Assembly (NCBI RefSeq): GCF_003467125.1
Contig: NZ_QSFA01000042.1
Coordinates: 1 to 6,210, forward strand
Length of the DNA: 6,210 bases
Direction: 5' to 3'
From: Megasphaera sp. AM44-1BH
GTDB lineage: Bacteria > Bacillota > Negativicutes > Veillonellales > Megasphaeraceae
Positions 1 through 6,137 of this stretch are shown here, in pieces (the first letter of the stretch is position 1; every line of letters starts with the position of its first letter). Position numbers and translations under genes: made by a program. The notes under the pieces are model-generated. The model saw only the letters and a program-made list of their open reading frames with translations, made no database searches and was not told the origin of the DNA.

Positions 1-20
1 ATCTTGGGAGGTAAATGACT

Positions 21-287
21 ATGAACCGTGAAGAAATCAAGAAAGCCGTCGCCGATACGGTTGTATCTTTTGCCAGGAGCGAAGCCGAAGCGGCCATCAA
101 GTCCATCGACATGGAGGACATCCAGAAGCTGGTGGAAGCGCAGATGAAGAACCTCACAGACCCACTGGAAGTGGAAATCCAGACCACCACCAGTTGGTGG
201 GTGAAGATTCGGAACAGGCTGTATATTACTTTGCTGCAGCAAGCGGTCAAAGCTATTGTGGCTGATGCAAAGCAGAAGATTGTATGA
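21..287 (+). CDS. small hypothetical protein, charged, probably cytoplasmic
   Basis: I do not recognise this protein. It is 88 residues from the ATG at 21 (90 from the ATG at 15). I prefer 21 because the GGAGG at 7-11 lies 9 bases before it but only 3 bases before 15, and the other plus-strand genes here use about 8 bases. The sequence is mostly helical in character: an acidic/basic N-terminal half (NREEIKKAVADTV, then SEAEAAIKSIDMEDIQKL), a central TTTSWW patch, and a C-terminal amphipathic stretch around RNRLYITLLQQAVKAIV. There is no signal peptide, convincing membrane span or cysteine motif. A strong terminator follows immediately, so it ends a transcription unit whose upstream part is outside the window. 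It may be cargo or a maintenance gene of the same integrative element, but nothing in the sequence proves this. Confidence 0.7.
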   Translation: MNREEIKKAVADTVVSFARSEAEAAIKSIDMEDIQKLVEAQMKNLTDPLEVEIQTTTSWWVKIRNRLYITLLQQAVKAIVADAKQKIV

Positions 288-288
288 G

Positions 289-342
289 AAAAGCCGATAC
301 GGAACATCGGGAAGGATGTTCCGTATCGGCTTTTTTGTTTTT
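289..342 (+). terminator. rho-independent terminator with 20-bp perfect stem
   Basis: The arm 289-308 is exactly complementary to 315-334, with the six-base loop GGGAAG at 309-314. The run of T that follows (331-336, then more T after one G) completes a classic intrinsic terminator. It begins two bases after the stop codon of the small gene at 21-287. The stem has A-tract and T-tract ends, so it could also act on minus-strand transcription, but no minus-strand gene lies to its right within reach. Confidence 0.93.
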
Positions 343-409
343 ATAGTACTTAGTAATAGCCGTTCTGTCCTGTTACTCCTGAAGACCAAAAATTTAGGAG
401 GTATCCATC

Positions 410-802
410 ATGACGGACGAACAGAAACAACAGATTATTGCTCTGCGCCGAGCTGGGGCAGGGTATGGCAGGATAGCGATGCAGCTCCAGATTTCCATCA
501 ATACGGTGAAGTCGTTCTGCCGGCGGCACAGTCTGGTAACCAGGATAGATGGAGCAGTATGCGAGCAGTGTGGGAAGCCTATTGATCAGAATCCGGGGCG
601 GAAGCGGAAACGGTTCTGCTGTGATGCCTGTCGGAACAAGTGGTGGAACGCACATCTGACGCTGGTGAAGCGGAAGGCAGTCTATACTTTTACTTGCCCG
701 GCCTGCGGAAAAGCATTCACTGTCTATGGCAATAGTCATCGGAAGTTCTGCTCTCATGCTTGCTATATTGCTTACCGGTTCGGAGGTGTCCGCCATGGAT
801 AA
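410..802 (+). CDS. helix-turn-helix protein with two CxxC zinc-binding motifs
   Basis: This is a 130-residue protein. Residues ~5-44 form a helix-turn-helix of the sigma-70 region 4 / transposase-HTH type (QIIALRRAGAGYGRIAMQL, then ISINTVKSFCRRH). Two zinc-finger-like modules follow: C51-x2-C54 with C70/C71 and C74, and C96-x2-C99 with C114 and C118. Basic stretches (GRKRKR) lie between them. The architecture suggests a small DNA-binding protein. The start is supported by AGGAGGT at 396-402. It overlaps the next gene by 8 bases and lies upstream of two serine recombinases, so a role in controlling recombination or its transcription is likely, but this is inferred from position. It is too short to be a sigma factor and lacks region 2, although databases may label it as sigma-like. 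Base composition (about 53% GC in a 60-base spot count) is richer than in the recombinases. Confidence 0.85.
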   Translation: MTDEQKQQIIALRRAGAGYGRIAMQLQISINTVKSFCRRHSLVTRIDGAVCEQCGKPIDQNPGRKRKRFCCDACRNKWWNAHLTLVKRKAVYTFTCPACGKAFTVYGNSHRKFCSHACYIAYRFGGVRHG

Positions 803-956
803 GAAGTTATTTTTTAATGAAATAACTTTTCAGGTAACGATAAATCTGGCAAGGAAAATGTTGAATGATAAACTTATTACCAAGAAGGAGTACCAGTCCT
901 TCAAGAAGGAAATGCTTCATAAATATCAACCGTTTTTCGGAGGGCTATACACTTGA
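795..956 (+). CDS. SHOCT-domain mini-protein
   Basis: This is a 53-residue protein starting at the ATG at 795, which has GGAGG at 782-786 with 8-base spacing. An upstream ATG at 726 is in frame, but it lies deep inside the previous gene and has no ribosome binding site. Residues ~19-45 (ARKMLNDKLITKKEYQSFKK) fit the SHOCT pattern: a leucine-rich helix, a short turn with G/L-I-T, then a KEEF/KEYQ-type second helix. SHOCT is usually a short C-terminal domain thought to aid oligomerisation or protein contacts; here it makes up most of the protein. The gene overlaps the end of the HTH/zinc gene by 8 bases and precedes recombinase 1 by 49 bases, so translational coupling upstream and co-transcription downstream are likely. 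A recombination directionality or accessory role is a guess from position. Confidence 0.85.
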   Translation: MDKKLFFNEITFQVTINLARKMLNDKLITKKEYQSFKKEMLHKYQPFFGGLYT

Positions 957-1005
957 TAATTCTACTGGTTAGAGTGATATATATAGTTGGAAGGAGGGCT
1001 CAACT

Positions 1006-2649
1006 ATGGAAAAGAAAATGTGGAAAATAGAACAGAAGGTTACCGAAATTTCCAAACGGAAGCGGGTTGCTGCCTATGCCCGAGTCTCTGTAGAGTCAGA
1101 GAGAATGCAGCATTCCCTATCGGCTCAGATTAGCTATTACAGTTCATTGATACAGAAAAATCCTGCGTGGGAATATGCGGGGGTATATGCTGATTATGGT
1201 ATTACTGGAACAAAGATTATTAAGAGAAAAGAGTTTCAACGTATGCTTGCAGATGCAGAAGCTAGAAAAATTGATATTATTCTTACGAAATCCATCCAGC
1301 GGTTTGCACGTAACACGGTTGACCTGCTTAAGACGGTTCGGCACCTAAAAGAGATTGGTGTCGAAGTCTGGTTTGAAAAAGAAAACATTTGTAGCCTAAG
1401 TGGTGATGGAGAGCTGATGCTGACAATCCTTGCCTCCTTTGCTCAGGAAGAAAGCCGCTCTATCAGCGACAATATCAAGTGGAGGTTTCAAAAGAAATAC
1501 GAAAAAGGAATTCCCCATGCAAAGTTCTTCATTTATGGGTACCGATGGAAAGATGGAGAACTAGTTATCCAGAATGAGGAAGCAGCGATTGTTCGGAGAG
1601 TCTTTAAGGGGTATTTAGCAGGGAAAACGCGAAGAGATATACAGCGAGAGCTTGCCAATATCGGAGCTCATACGATGTACGGCAACCTATTTCAGGATTC
1701 TACTATAAAGCAGATGTTGCAGAATCCTGTATATAAAGGAAACCTGGTCATTCAAAAGACCTTCGTAATAGATCCAATTACCAAACATCAGGTCATAAAC
1801 CATGGAGAAAAGGATAAGTATGTAGTGGAAAATCATCATGAGGCCATTATTGATGCAGCGACATTCAATCAGGTTCAGGAAGAGATGGCATGGCGTAAGG
1901 AGGCGGGAAAGCAACGTGGCGGATATGCCAGAAATTTCCTAAACACATCCTGCTTTACAGGAATCATCAAGTGCGGTATTTGTGGAAAGAGCTACATCCA
2001 TAACATAAGAAAGTACAAAGGCAAACCGAGTGAATATTGGTCGTGCCTGTCAAATAAAGGAAAAGCGGAGGAACGGTGCGGAGCCTATGGTGCCATTCCA
2101 CAGCCTGCTCTTGAACGCGCTTGTATGAGTGCGCTTGAAATGGCAATTTTTGATAAGACTGAGTTTTTACAGAGGGTAGAGAAAATAGTGGTGCCGGCTT
2201 ATCATTCCTTGCTATTTTACTTAAAGGACGGCAAGGTTATTAAGCAGCCATGGAAATCGACAGCGTTAAAGGATATGTGGACGGAGAAACGGAAGGAACA
2301 AGTACAGCAAAGAATGGTCCAATACCGTAAAAGTGGACTGTCCAGCCGTTATAGTGCCTTTTCAGAACGTATCTTTTGCCCGACTTGTGATGTGAAATTT
2401 GTCCGTTGTTTGGAAACACGTAAAAATAGAAGAGTAGCGTATTGGCGGAGTCGGAACAAATATAAATGTGTCCACACTAGCGGCATCCAAGAAGATTGGC
2501 TGAAAAAAACAGCGGCAGCCCTTCTTGGCGAATCTACATTTGATGAGCAAAAATTTCGGGAACAGGTGGAATGGATTGAGGTTCAGAAGAATCGGACCCT
2601 GTTGTTCCGGTTTTATTCTGGAGAAAATAAAGAGGTGCAATTGCCATGA
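1006..2649 (+). CDS. large serine recombinase 1 (547 aa)
   Basis: This is a site-specific DNA recombinase of the large serine family, expected to integrate or excise an element through a covalent 5'-phosphoserine intermediate. The resolvase-type catalytic domain spans ~residues 19-165, with nucleophile S28 in the YARVS motif, R26, and the arginine pair R99 and R102 in SIQRFARNT. The Recombinase domain spans ~175-300 (YGYRW...; NPVYKGN; NHHEAII). A zinc ribbon follows at ~318-360 with C323, C326, C347 and C358. The C-terminus is unusual: after an LLFYLKDGK strand motif (~402-410) and a WT-E-KR segment there is a second cysteine patch (C458, C461, C488, H490), a motif near FDEQKFREQVEWIEV, and a final FRFYSGENKEV strand. 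No long coiled coil is visible. GGAGG at 993-997 gives 8-base spacing to the ATG. The stop overlaps the start of recombinase 2 (ATGA), so the two are probably made together. No frameshift or missing catalytic residue is seen. Confidence 0.95.
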   Translation: MEKKMWKIEQKVTEISKRKRVAAYARVSVESERMQHSLSAQISYYSSLIQKNPAWEYAGVYADYGITGTKIIKRKEFQRMLADAEARKIDIILTKSIQRFARNTVDLLKTVRHLKEIGVEVWFEKENICSLSGDGELMLTILASFAQEESRSISDNIKWRFQKKYEKGIPHAKFFIYGYRWKDGELVIQNEEAAIVRRVFKGYLAGKTRRDIQRELANIGAHTMYGNLFQDSTIKQMLQNPVYKGNLVIQKTFVIDPITKHQVINHGEKDKYVVENHHEAIIDAATFNQVQEEMAWRKEAGKQRGGYARNFLNTSCFTGIIKCGICGKSYIHNIRKYKGKPSEYWSCLSNKGKAEERCGAYGAIPQPALERACMSALEMAIFDKTEFLQRVEKIVVPAYHSLLFYLKDGKVIKQPWKSTALKDMWTEKRKEQVQQRMVQYRKSGLSSRYSAFSERIFCPTCDVKFVRCLETRKNRRVAYWRSRNKYKCVHTSGIQEDWLKKTAAALLGESTFDEQKFREQVEWIEVQKNRTLLFRFYSGENKEVQLP

Positions 2650-4211
2650 AAAAAGTGCAGGTCATACCAGCTACACTACAGAATTACACAGAAAAACCTA
2701 TTCATAGCCAGAAAAAGAGAAGGGTCGCCGGGTATGCACGCGTTTCAACCGACCGGGATGAACAGCTTACAAGTTATGAAGCACAGGTTGACTATTATAC
2801 AAATTATATAAAGGGACGCAGCGACTGGGAATTCGCTGGGATGTACACGGATGAAGGAATTTCAGCGACAAATACCTTGCATAGGGAAGGCTTTAAAAGT
2901 ATGATTCGTGATGCAATGGATGGCAGAATTGACCTTATCATTACGAAATCGGTCAGCCGTTTTGCGCGGAATACGGTGGATAGCTTGACAATCGTACGTA
3001 AGTTGAGAGATAACGGGGTCGAAATCTACTTTGAAAAAGAAAACATCTGGACACTAGACGCCAAAGGTGAACTTCTTATTACTATTATGAGTTCCCTAGC
3101 ACAGGAGGAAAGTAGGAGTATATCAGAAAATGTCACTTGGGGACATCGGAAACGGTTTGCTGATGGGAAGGTCAGTTTGGCATTCAGTCATTTTCTTGGT
3201 TATGACAGGGGAGCGGACGGCAATCTGGTAGTGAATAAAGAGCAGGCAGAAACAGTAAAACTGATTTATCGTTTATATCTTAGCGGGTACACCTTTCATT
3301 CTATTGCAAAGAAATTGACAGAGCAAAAGATTCCAACACCTGCGAGGTGCAAAATATGGAGACCCAACACGGTGCGAAGTATTCTCATGAATGAAAAGTA
3401 CAAAGGTGATGCGTTGCTTCAAAAGAAATTTACGGTGGACTTTCTTACGAAAAAAAGTAAGAGGAACGAAGGGGAAGTACCGCAATATTATGTGCAAAAT
3501 AACCATGAGGCTATTATCAGTCCACAGGTATTTGACTTGGTACAGGAAGAGATGCGGAAGAGAAAAAATAGTAAAATTCGTCATAGCGGTATCTCCATTT
3601 TCTCCAGCAAAATCAAATGTGGACAGTGCGGCAGTTGGTACGGAGCCAAAGTTTGGCACTCGACTGATAAATACCGCCAGACCGTATATCGCTGTAATGA
3701 TAAGTTCAAGAGACATTGTAAGACGCCACATCTGACTGAAAATGAGATAGAAAATATATTTGTCCGAGCAGTCAATCAACTTATCAAGAATAAAGATGAG
3801 ATCCTTAGCAATATTATTCTGTTAAAGATTCGCCTAGTTGATACTACAGATTTGGAAAAGAAACGAAACGCATTAGAATTCAATATGAACCTGTTAGCAG
3901 AACGGGTTCAGCAACTCATCTCCGAAAATGCTTGCTTGACACAGGATCAAGTGCAATATAACCAAGAGTACAGCGAGCTAGTTAACCGCTATGAAAAAAT
4001 AAAAATAAAGTATGACCAGATTTGCGATACCATGAAACAGCGTACAAGTAGGGGCCAGCAGCTAGAAAGATTTATTGAAAATTTACAGAAACAGGAATTT
4101 ATTAGCATTTTTGATAAAAGACTGTGGTGCAGTTTGGTAGATTTCATTACTGTAAATGAGAAAGATGATATTTGGGTGACTTTTAAAGATGGCACAGAAA
4201 TCAAAGCATAA
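2646..4211 (+). CDS. large serine recombinase 2 (521 aa)
   Basis: This second large serine recombinase has the full canonical layout. The catalytic domain spans ~25-170, with nucleophile S34 in YARVS, R32, and R105/R108 in SVSRFARNT. The Recombinase domain spans ~180-305 (FLGYDRG; NEKYKGD; NNHEAII). The zinc ribbon is at ~322-358 with C325, C328, C350 and C358. A long charged coiled coil spans ~400-482, interrupted near 425-440, and the C-terminal strand reads VTFKDGTEIKA. In phage integrases of this family the zinc and coiled-coil parts bind DNA and control the direction of recombination. The ATG at 2646 overlaps the recombinase 1 stop by four bases, with GAGG at 2632-2635 ten bases before it, which points to coupled translation. 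The N-terminal halves of the two proteins align closely (for example FEKENI and AQEESRSIS in both), so they are paralogues. No intrinsic terminator is evident downstream. Confidence 0.96.
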   Translation: MKKVQVIPATLQNYTEKPIHSQKKRRVAGYARVSTDRDEQLTSYEAQVDYYTNYIKGRSDWEFAGMYTDEGISATNTLHREGFKSMIRDAMDGRIDLIITKSVSRFARNTVDSLTIVRKLRDNGVEIYFEKENIWTLDAKGELLITIMSSLAQEESRSISENVTWGHRKRFADGKVSLAFSHFLGYDRGADGNLVVNKEQAETVKLIYRLYLSGYTFHSIAKKLTEQKIPTPARCKIWRPNTVRSILMNEKYKGDALLQKKFTVDFLTKKSKRNEGEVPQYYVQNNHEAIISPQVFDLVQEEMRKRKNSKIRHSGISIFSSKIKCGQCGSWYGAKVWHSTDKYRQTVYRCNDKFKRHCKTPHLTENEIENIFVRAVNQLIKNKDEILSNIILLKIRLVDTTDLEKKRNALEFNMNLLAERVQQLISENACLTQDQVQYNQEYSELVNRYEKIKIKYDQICDTMKQRTSRGQQLERFIENLQKQEFISIFDKRLWCSLVDFITVNEKDDIWVTFKDGTEIKA

Positions 4212-4434
4212 ATGGATATTTGGAAATGCAAGAGAGAAACGACATGACTTTCCGGGAAAACGGAGTACAGTATGTTAATGTATAGCATTCATATATTATT
4301 AACTTAAGCTTCACAGTTGATACCCCGCTGATTTATCTTTATTAGTAATCCGCGAAATAAAAATAGCATGAACTCATTCCGTTTTGTATAATAAAAGTAA
4401 CGAAAATCCACAACACAAACGGAAGGCTTATGCC
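4212..4434. other. AT-rich non-coding gap, possible element boundary
   Basis: No gene is supported between recombinase 2 and the transposase remnant. The stretch is AT-rich. It holds a 9-bp imperfect inverted repeat (4271-4279 against 4298-4306, one mismatch, 18-base spacer) and, nearer the remnant, an 8-bp inverted repeat TTCCGTTT / AAACGGAA (4377-4384 and 4417-4424). If the recombinases lie at the element's end, the attachment site and any left end of the IS should be in this gap. Neither can be fixed without an empty-site sequence. Confidence 0.5.
4387..4392 (+). promoter_or_regulatory. candidate -10 box for the transposase remnant
   Basis: A perfect TATAAT lies 42 bases before the ATG at 4435. 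No good -35 hexamer is present at 16-18 bases upstream (TAGCAT is the best placed), so a promoter is only tentative. The box sits just inside the loop of the TTCCGTTT / AAACGGAA inverted repeat. Confidence 0.3.
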
Positions 4435-4569
4435 ATGAATATTGTACAATATCATCACTCATGTGAAGTATCATCTTCCAAGATTCGTCAATTCTTTGCC
4501 GAATTCCATGTCAGCCAGTTCTTGCGAAACTACAATGTCTACAAGATGTGCGGCTTTGCAGTCATGACC
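4435..4569 (+). pseudogene. N-terminal remnant of an IS4-like transposase
   Basis: From the ATG at 4435 (GGAAGG at 4421-4426, 8-base spacing) about 45 codons read like the start of an IS4-family transposase of anaerobic Bacillota. The pattern is S-S-K-I-R-x-F-F-x-E-F-H-V-S-x-x-L-R, then N-V-Y-K-x-C-G-F-A-V. In the family this leads into a hydrophobic Y-L-F-x-L-V-F segment, the zinc/HTH region and the DDE core, all of which are absent here. The frame stays open to 4659, but from about 4570 the translation (AKRVRGSVSEAV...) has no transposase character and runs antisense into the 3' end of the DUF389 gene. The fragment cannot encode an active enzyme. The family assignment rests on remembered pattern similarity over a short stretch, so it is moderate. 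Confidence 0.6.
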
Positions 4570-4576
4570 GCAAAGC
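4553..4576. repeat. 24-bp near-perfect palindrome at the transposase break point
   Basis: Arms 4553-4564 and 4565-4576 are complementary at 11 of 12 positions (only A4560/C4569 fail), with no spacer; the centre is GTCATGAC. It coincides with the point where transposase similarity ends. There is no T-run on either side, so it is not a normal intrinsic terminator, although it is the only strong dyad between the DUF389 stop and the IS remnant. Confidence 0.7.
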
Positions 4577-4631
4577 GCGTCCGAGGCAGTGTTTCAGAGG
4601 CGGTTCTTCTACCAACGGAAGCTGGAACGGT

Positions 4632-6008
4632 TTATTCCCAAGCAATGCCATTGCCGTAGAAACTGCTATCCTGTCCTTGCATTTGTACGATGAGCGAAAC
4701 AGGGCTGTCGGTCTGTGTTTTGAGCCATTGCTGGATCTTCGCGGCATCGGTCGGGGAAAGTGGGGCCGAGACAGTGAGTTTTGCAAGAAATTGTTGTGAT
4801 TGACTGCCTGATGTGCTTGCGTCCGTACTGTGGGCGGGCATGGTGCTGCCTTGGGCGGCAACAATTTGTGGAAATAGCGCAGGGAGCTGAGCATTCATAG
4901 CAACGGTGATTTGTTCATCGCTTTGCTGTGTTTGGTAGGCCGGATAATAAAGTCTCGCGAGCTCTTTATAGGATTTTCCTTTATCGTTGGCAACCAGTCC
5001 TTCGATCCGGTTCGTGATGATTCGTTGAATCTCTTTTTGACCGATGGTGTTTACATTGCCTTGCACGATGTGTAACTTGGCATCTGTCAGTTTGGAATAC
5101 GACTGCATCGAGGCCTGGAGTTCTGCCACCTGATCCTCGGTTAGTGGTGTTCCAATGAGATCGACCGTTAAGAGTCCATCTTTGAAGGCATACGATACGG
5201 CACTCACTTTTTCAGAGGCGACTTCTTTTGCTATAAACGTTTTGATCTGCGTATCGCGGATGTTGTCGTTGACTGTTAGATAGGCCATGTAAATGCTAGG
5301 GATGGTGATGACGATGCCCGCGATTAGGAGAATGGTCCGCTGGTATTGCATGTGGCTTTCGTTGACCGTCGTCGATGCCGGTACGCGCAGCACCTTGAAG
5401 ACTAAGAATGCGGAAAGCGTGATAAAGAATGCGTTGATAAAGAACAGGTAGAGCGCGCCAAGTACGAAGGTAGAAGAATGCGTGGCGATGCCGTAGCCTG
5501 CGGTGCAAAGCGGTGGCATCAAGGCCGTGGCAATAGCAACGCCTGGAATGACATTCGTTTTTTCTTTTCGGGTGTTACCAATGGCGCCAGCGATACCGCC
5601 TGCTAGTGCGATGATAACGTCCCAGATGGTCGGGGATGTGCGCGCTAAGAGTTCGGAAGATGCATCGCTGATGGGCGAAAGAGAAAAATAAATCGCCGAG
5701 GTAATCAAGGCGAAGGAGACTTGGAAGCCAAGCTTTACCATCGAATCCTTGATAAATTGCATGTCATAGGTTGCCATTCCGTAGCCTGTTGCGACAAGGC
5801 CACCCATTAAAGGGGAAATGAGCATGGCACCGATGATGACTGCGGTGCTGTTCATATTGAGGCCGACGGACGCAATGAGGATTGCGGTGATTAGAATGAC
5901 GAGATTTGCGCCTTTCACCGAAGCATCGGACGCGATCCGCTGTCGGATTTCAGAGAATGGGGCCGAGTCGCCCTTGAGGTCTAAGAGTTGTGAAAAATTG
6001 AAGTTCAT
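4632..6008 (-). CDS. DUF389 family integral membrane protein (458 aa)
   Basis: This is a multi-spanning membrane protein of the DUF389 family (TIGR00341/TIGR00271-like), whose biochemical role is not established. After a short cytoplasmic N-terminus (~1-32), hydrophobic spans lie at about 33-50, 54-77, 92-110, 128-145, 154-176, 179-206 and 224-245. Conserved-looking glycine/proline motifs are IIGAMLISPLMGG (58-70) and IPGVAIATALMPPLC (154-168), as expected in this family. A soluble region of ~210 residues follows (246-458), with a low-complexity S/T/A linker near 388-405. The ATG at 6006-6008 has AAAGGAG (6019-6025 on the plus strand) ten bases upstream. The gene is convergent with the recombinase operon, appears intact and has its own promoter, so it is best read as host chromosome next to the element. 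Transport or stress roles sometimes suggested for such proteins cannot be shown here. Confidence 0.92.
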   Translation of the reverse strand: MNFNFSQLLDLKGDSAPFSEIRQRIASDASVKGANLVILITAILIASVGLNMNSTAVIIGAMLISPLMGGLVATGYGMATYDMQFIKDSMVKLGFQVSFALITSAIYFSLSPISDASSELLARTSPTIWDVIIALAGGIAGAIGNTRKEKTNVIPGVAIATALMPPLCTAGYGIATHSSTFVLGALYLFFINAFFITLSAFLVFKVLRVPASTTVNESHMQYQRTILLIAGIVITIPSIYMAYLTVNDNIRDTQIKTFIAKEVASEKVSAVSYAFKDGLLTVDLIGTPLTEDQVAELQASMQSYSKLTDAKLHIVQGNVNTIGQKEIQRIITNRIEGLVANDKGKSYKELARLYYPAYQTQQSDEQITVAMNAQLPALFPQIVAAQGSTMPAHSTDASTSGSQSQQFLAKLTVSAPLSPTDAAKIQQWLKTQTDSPVSLIVQMQGQDSSFYGNGIAWE

Positions 6009-6044
6009 AGGGATAGATCTCCTTTCTGTTAGTTCCTATCTTTC

Positions 6045-6053
6045 ATGATAGCA
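6045..6053 (-). promoter_or_regulatory. candidate extended -10 promoter of the DUF389 gene
   Basis: On the minus strand the sequence TGCTATCAT (plus 6053-6045) matches an extended -10 element (TGn before a five-of-six TATAAT). The -35 region at 17 bases (TGATTT, plus 6073-6068) is poor, which is usual for extended -10 promoters. It lies about 37 bases before the start codon, leaving room for the ribosome binding site at 6019-6025. Confidence 0.45.
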
Positions 6054-6125
6054 TATTTTTCTCCGGAAAATCATTGTTGTACAGAAAAGTCTGATAATAA
6101 TAGGTAAAATAGGAATAAAAGGAGT

Positions 6126-6137
6126 ATTCTCGAGAAT
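6126..6137. repeat. 12-bp perfect palindrome upstream of the DUF389 gene
   Basis: ATTCTCGAGAAT is fully self-complementary. It lies about 118 bases upstream of the DUF389 start, in the AT-rich stretch 6054-6210 where no gene is visible. It could be an operator for the DUF389 gene or for a gene beyond the right edge. It does not match a regulator site I can name. Confidence 0.4.

Larger units (their letters stand above)
410..4211 (+). mobile_element. integration/excision module of an integrative element (partial view)
   Basis: Four same-strand genes (HTH/zinc protein, SHOCT protein, recombinase 1, recombinase 2) are packed with overlaps of 8 and 4 bases and one 49-base gap. They lie between an upstream intrinsic terminator and a downstream non-coding gap. 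Serine recombinase genes of integrative elements commonly sit at one end of the element, so one boundary is probably just right of 4211 and the rest of the element extends left, out of the window. No conjugation, relaxase or resistance gene is visible, so ICE, IME, prophage and simple transposon cannot be told apart. These coordinates mark the module, not the element ends. Confidence 0.65.

Noticed and set aside
726..794. Upstream in-frame extension of the SHOCT protein
   Set aside because: It overlaps the zinc-finger coding region, has no ribosome binding site, and the ATG at 795 has GGAGG at ideal spacing.
350..796. 148-residue open frame on the minus strand over the HTH/zinc gene
   Set aside because: It is antisense to a gene with clear zinc motifs and a strong ribosome binding site; its own translation shows no domain and has no ribosome binding site.
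3273..3779. 168-residue open frame on the minus strand inside recombinase 2
   Set aside because: It lies wholly antisense to the Recombinase and zinc-ribbon coding sequence; no start signal or recognisable domain.
4249..4259. TTTCCGGGAAA dyad after recombinase 2 as a terminator
   Set aside because: Only a one-base loop would remain between the five-bp arms and no T-run follows, so it cannot form a working terminator hairpin.
4583..4602. Repeated GAGGC words downstream of the DUF389 stop as a repeat array or target duplication
   Set aside because: Only two five-base copies are present, which is expected by chance; no CRISPR-like or tandem structure exists anywhere in the window.
4570..4659. 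C-terminal part of the open frame that continues the transposase remnant
   Set aside because: It shows no transposase similarity and runs antisense into the DUF389 3' end, so it is read-through into flanking DNA rather than a real domain.
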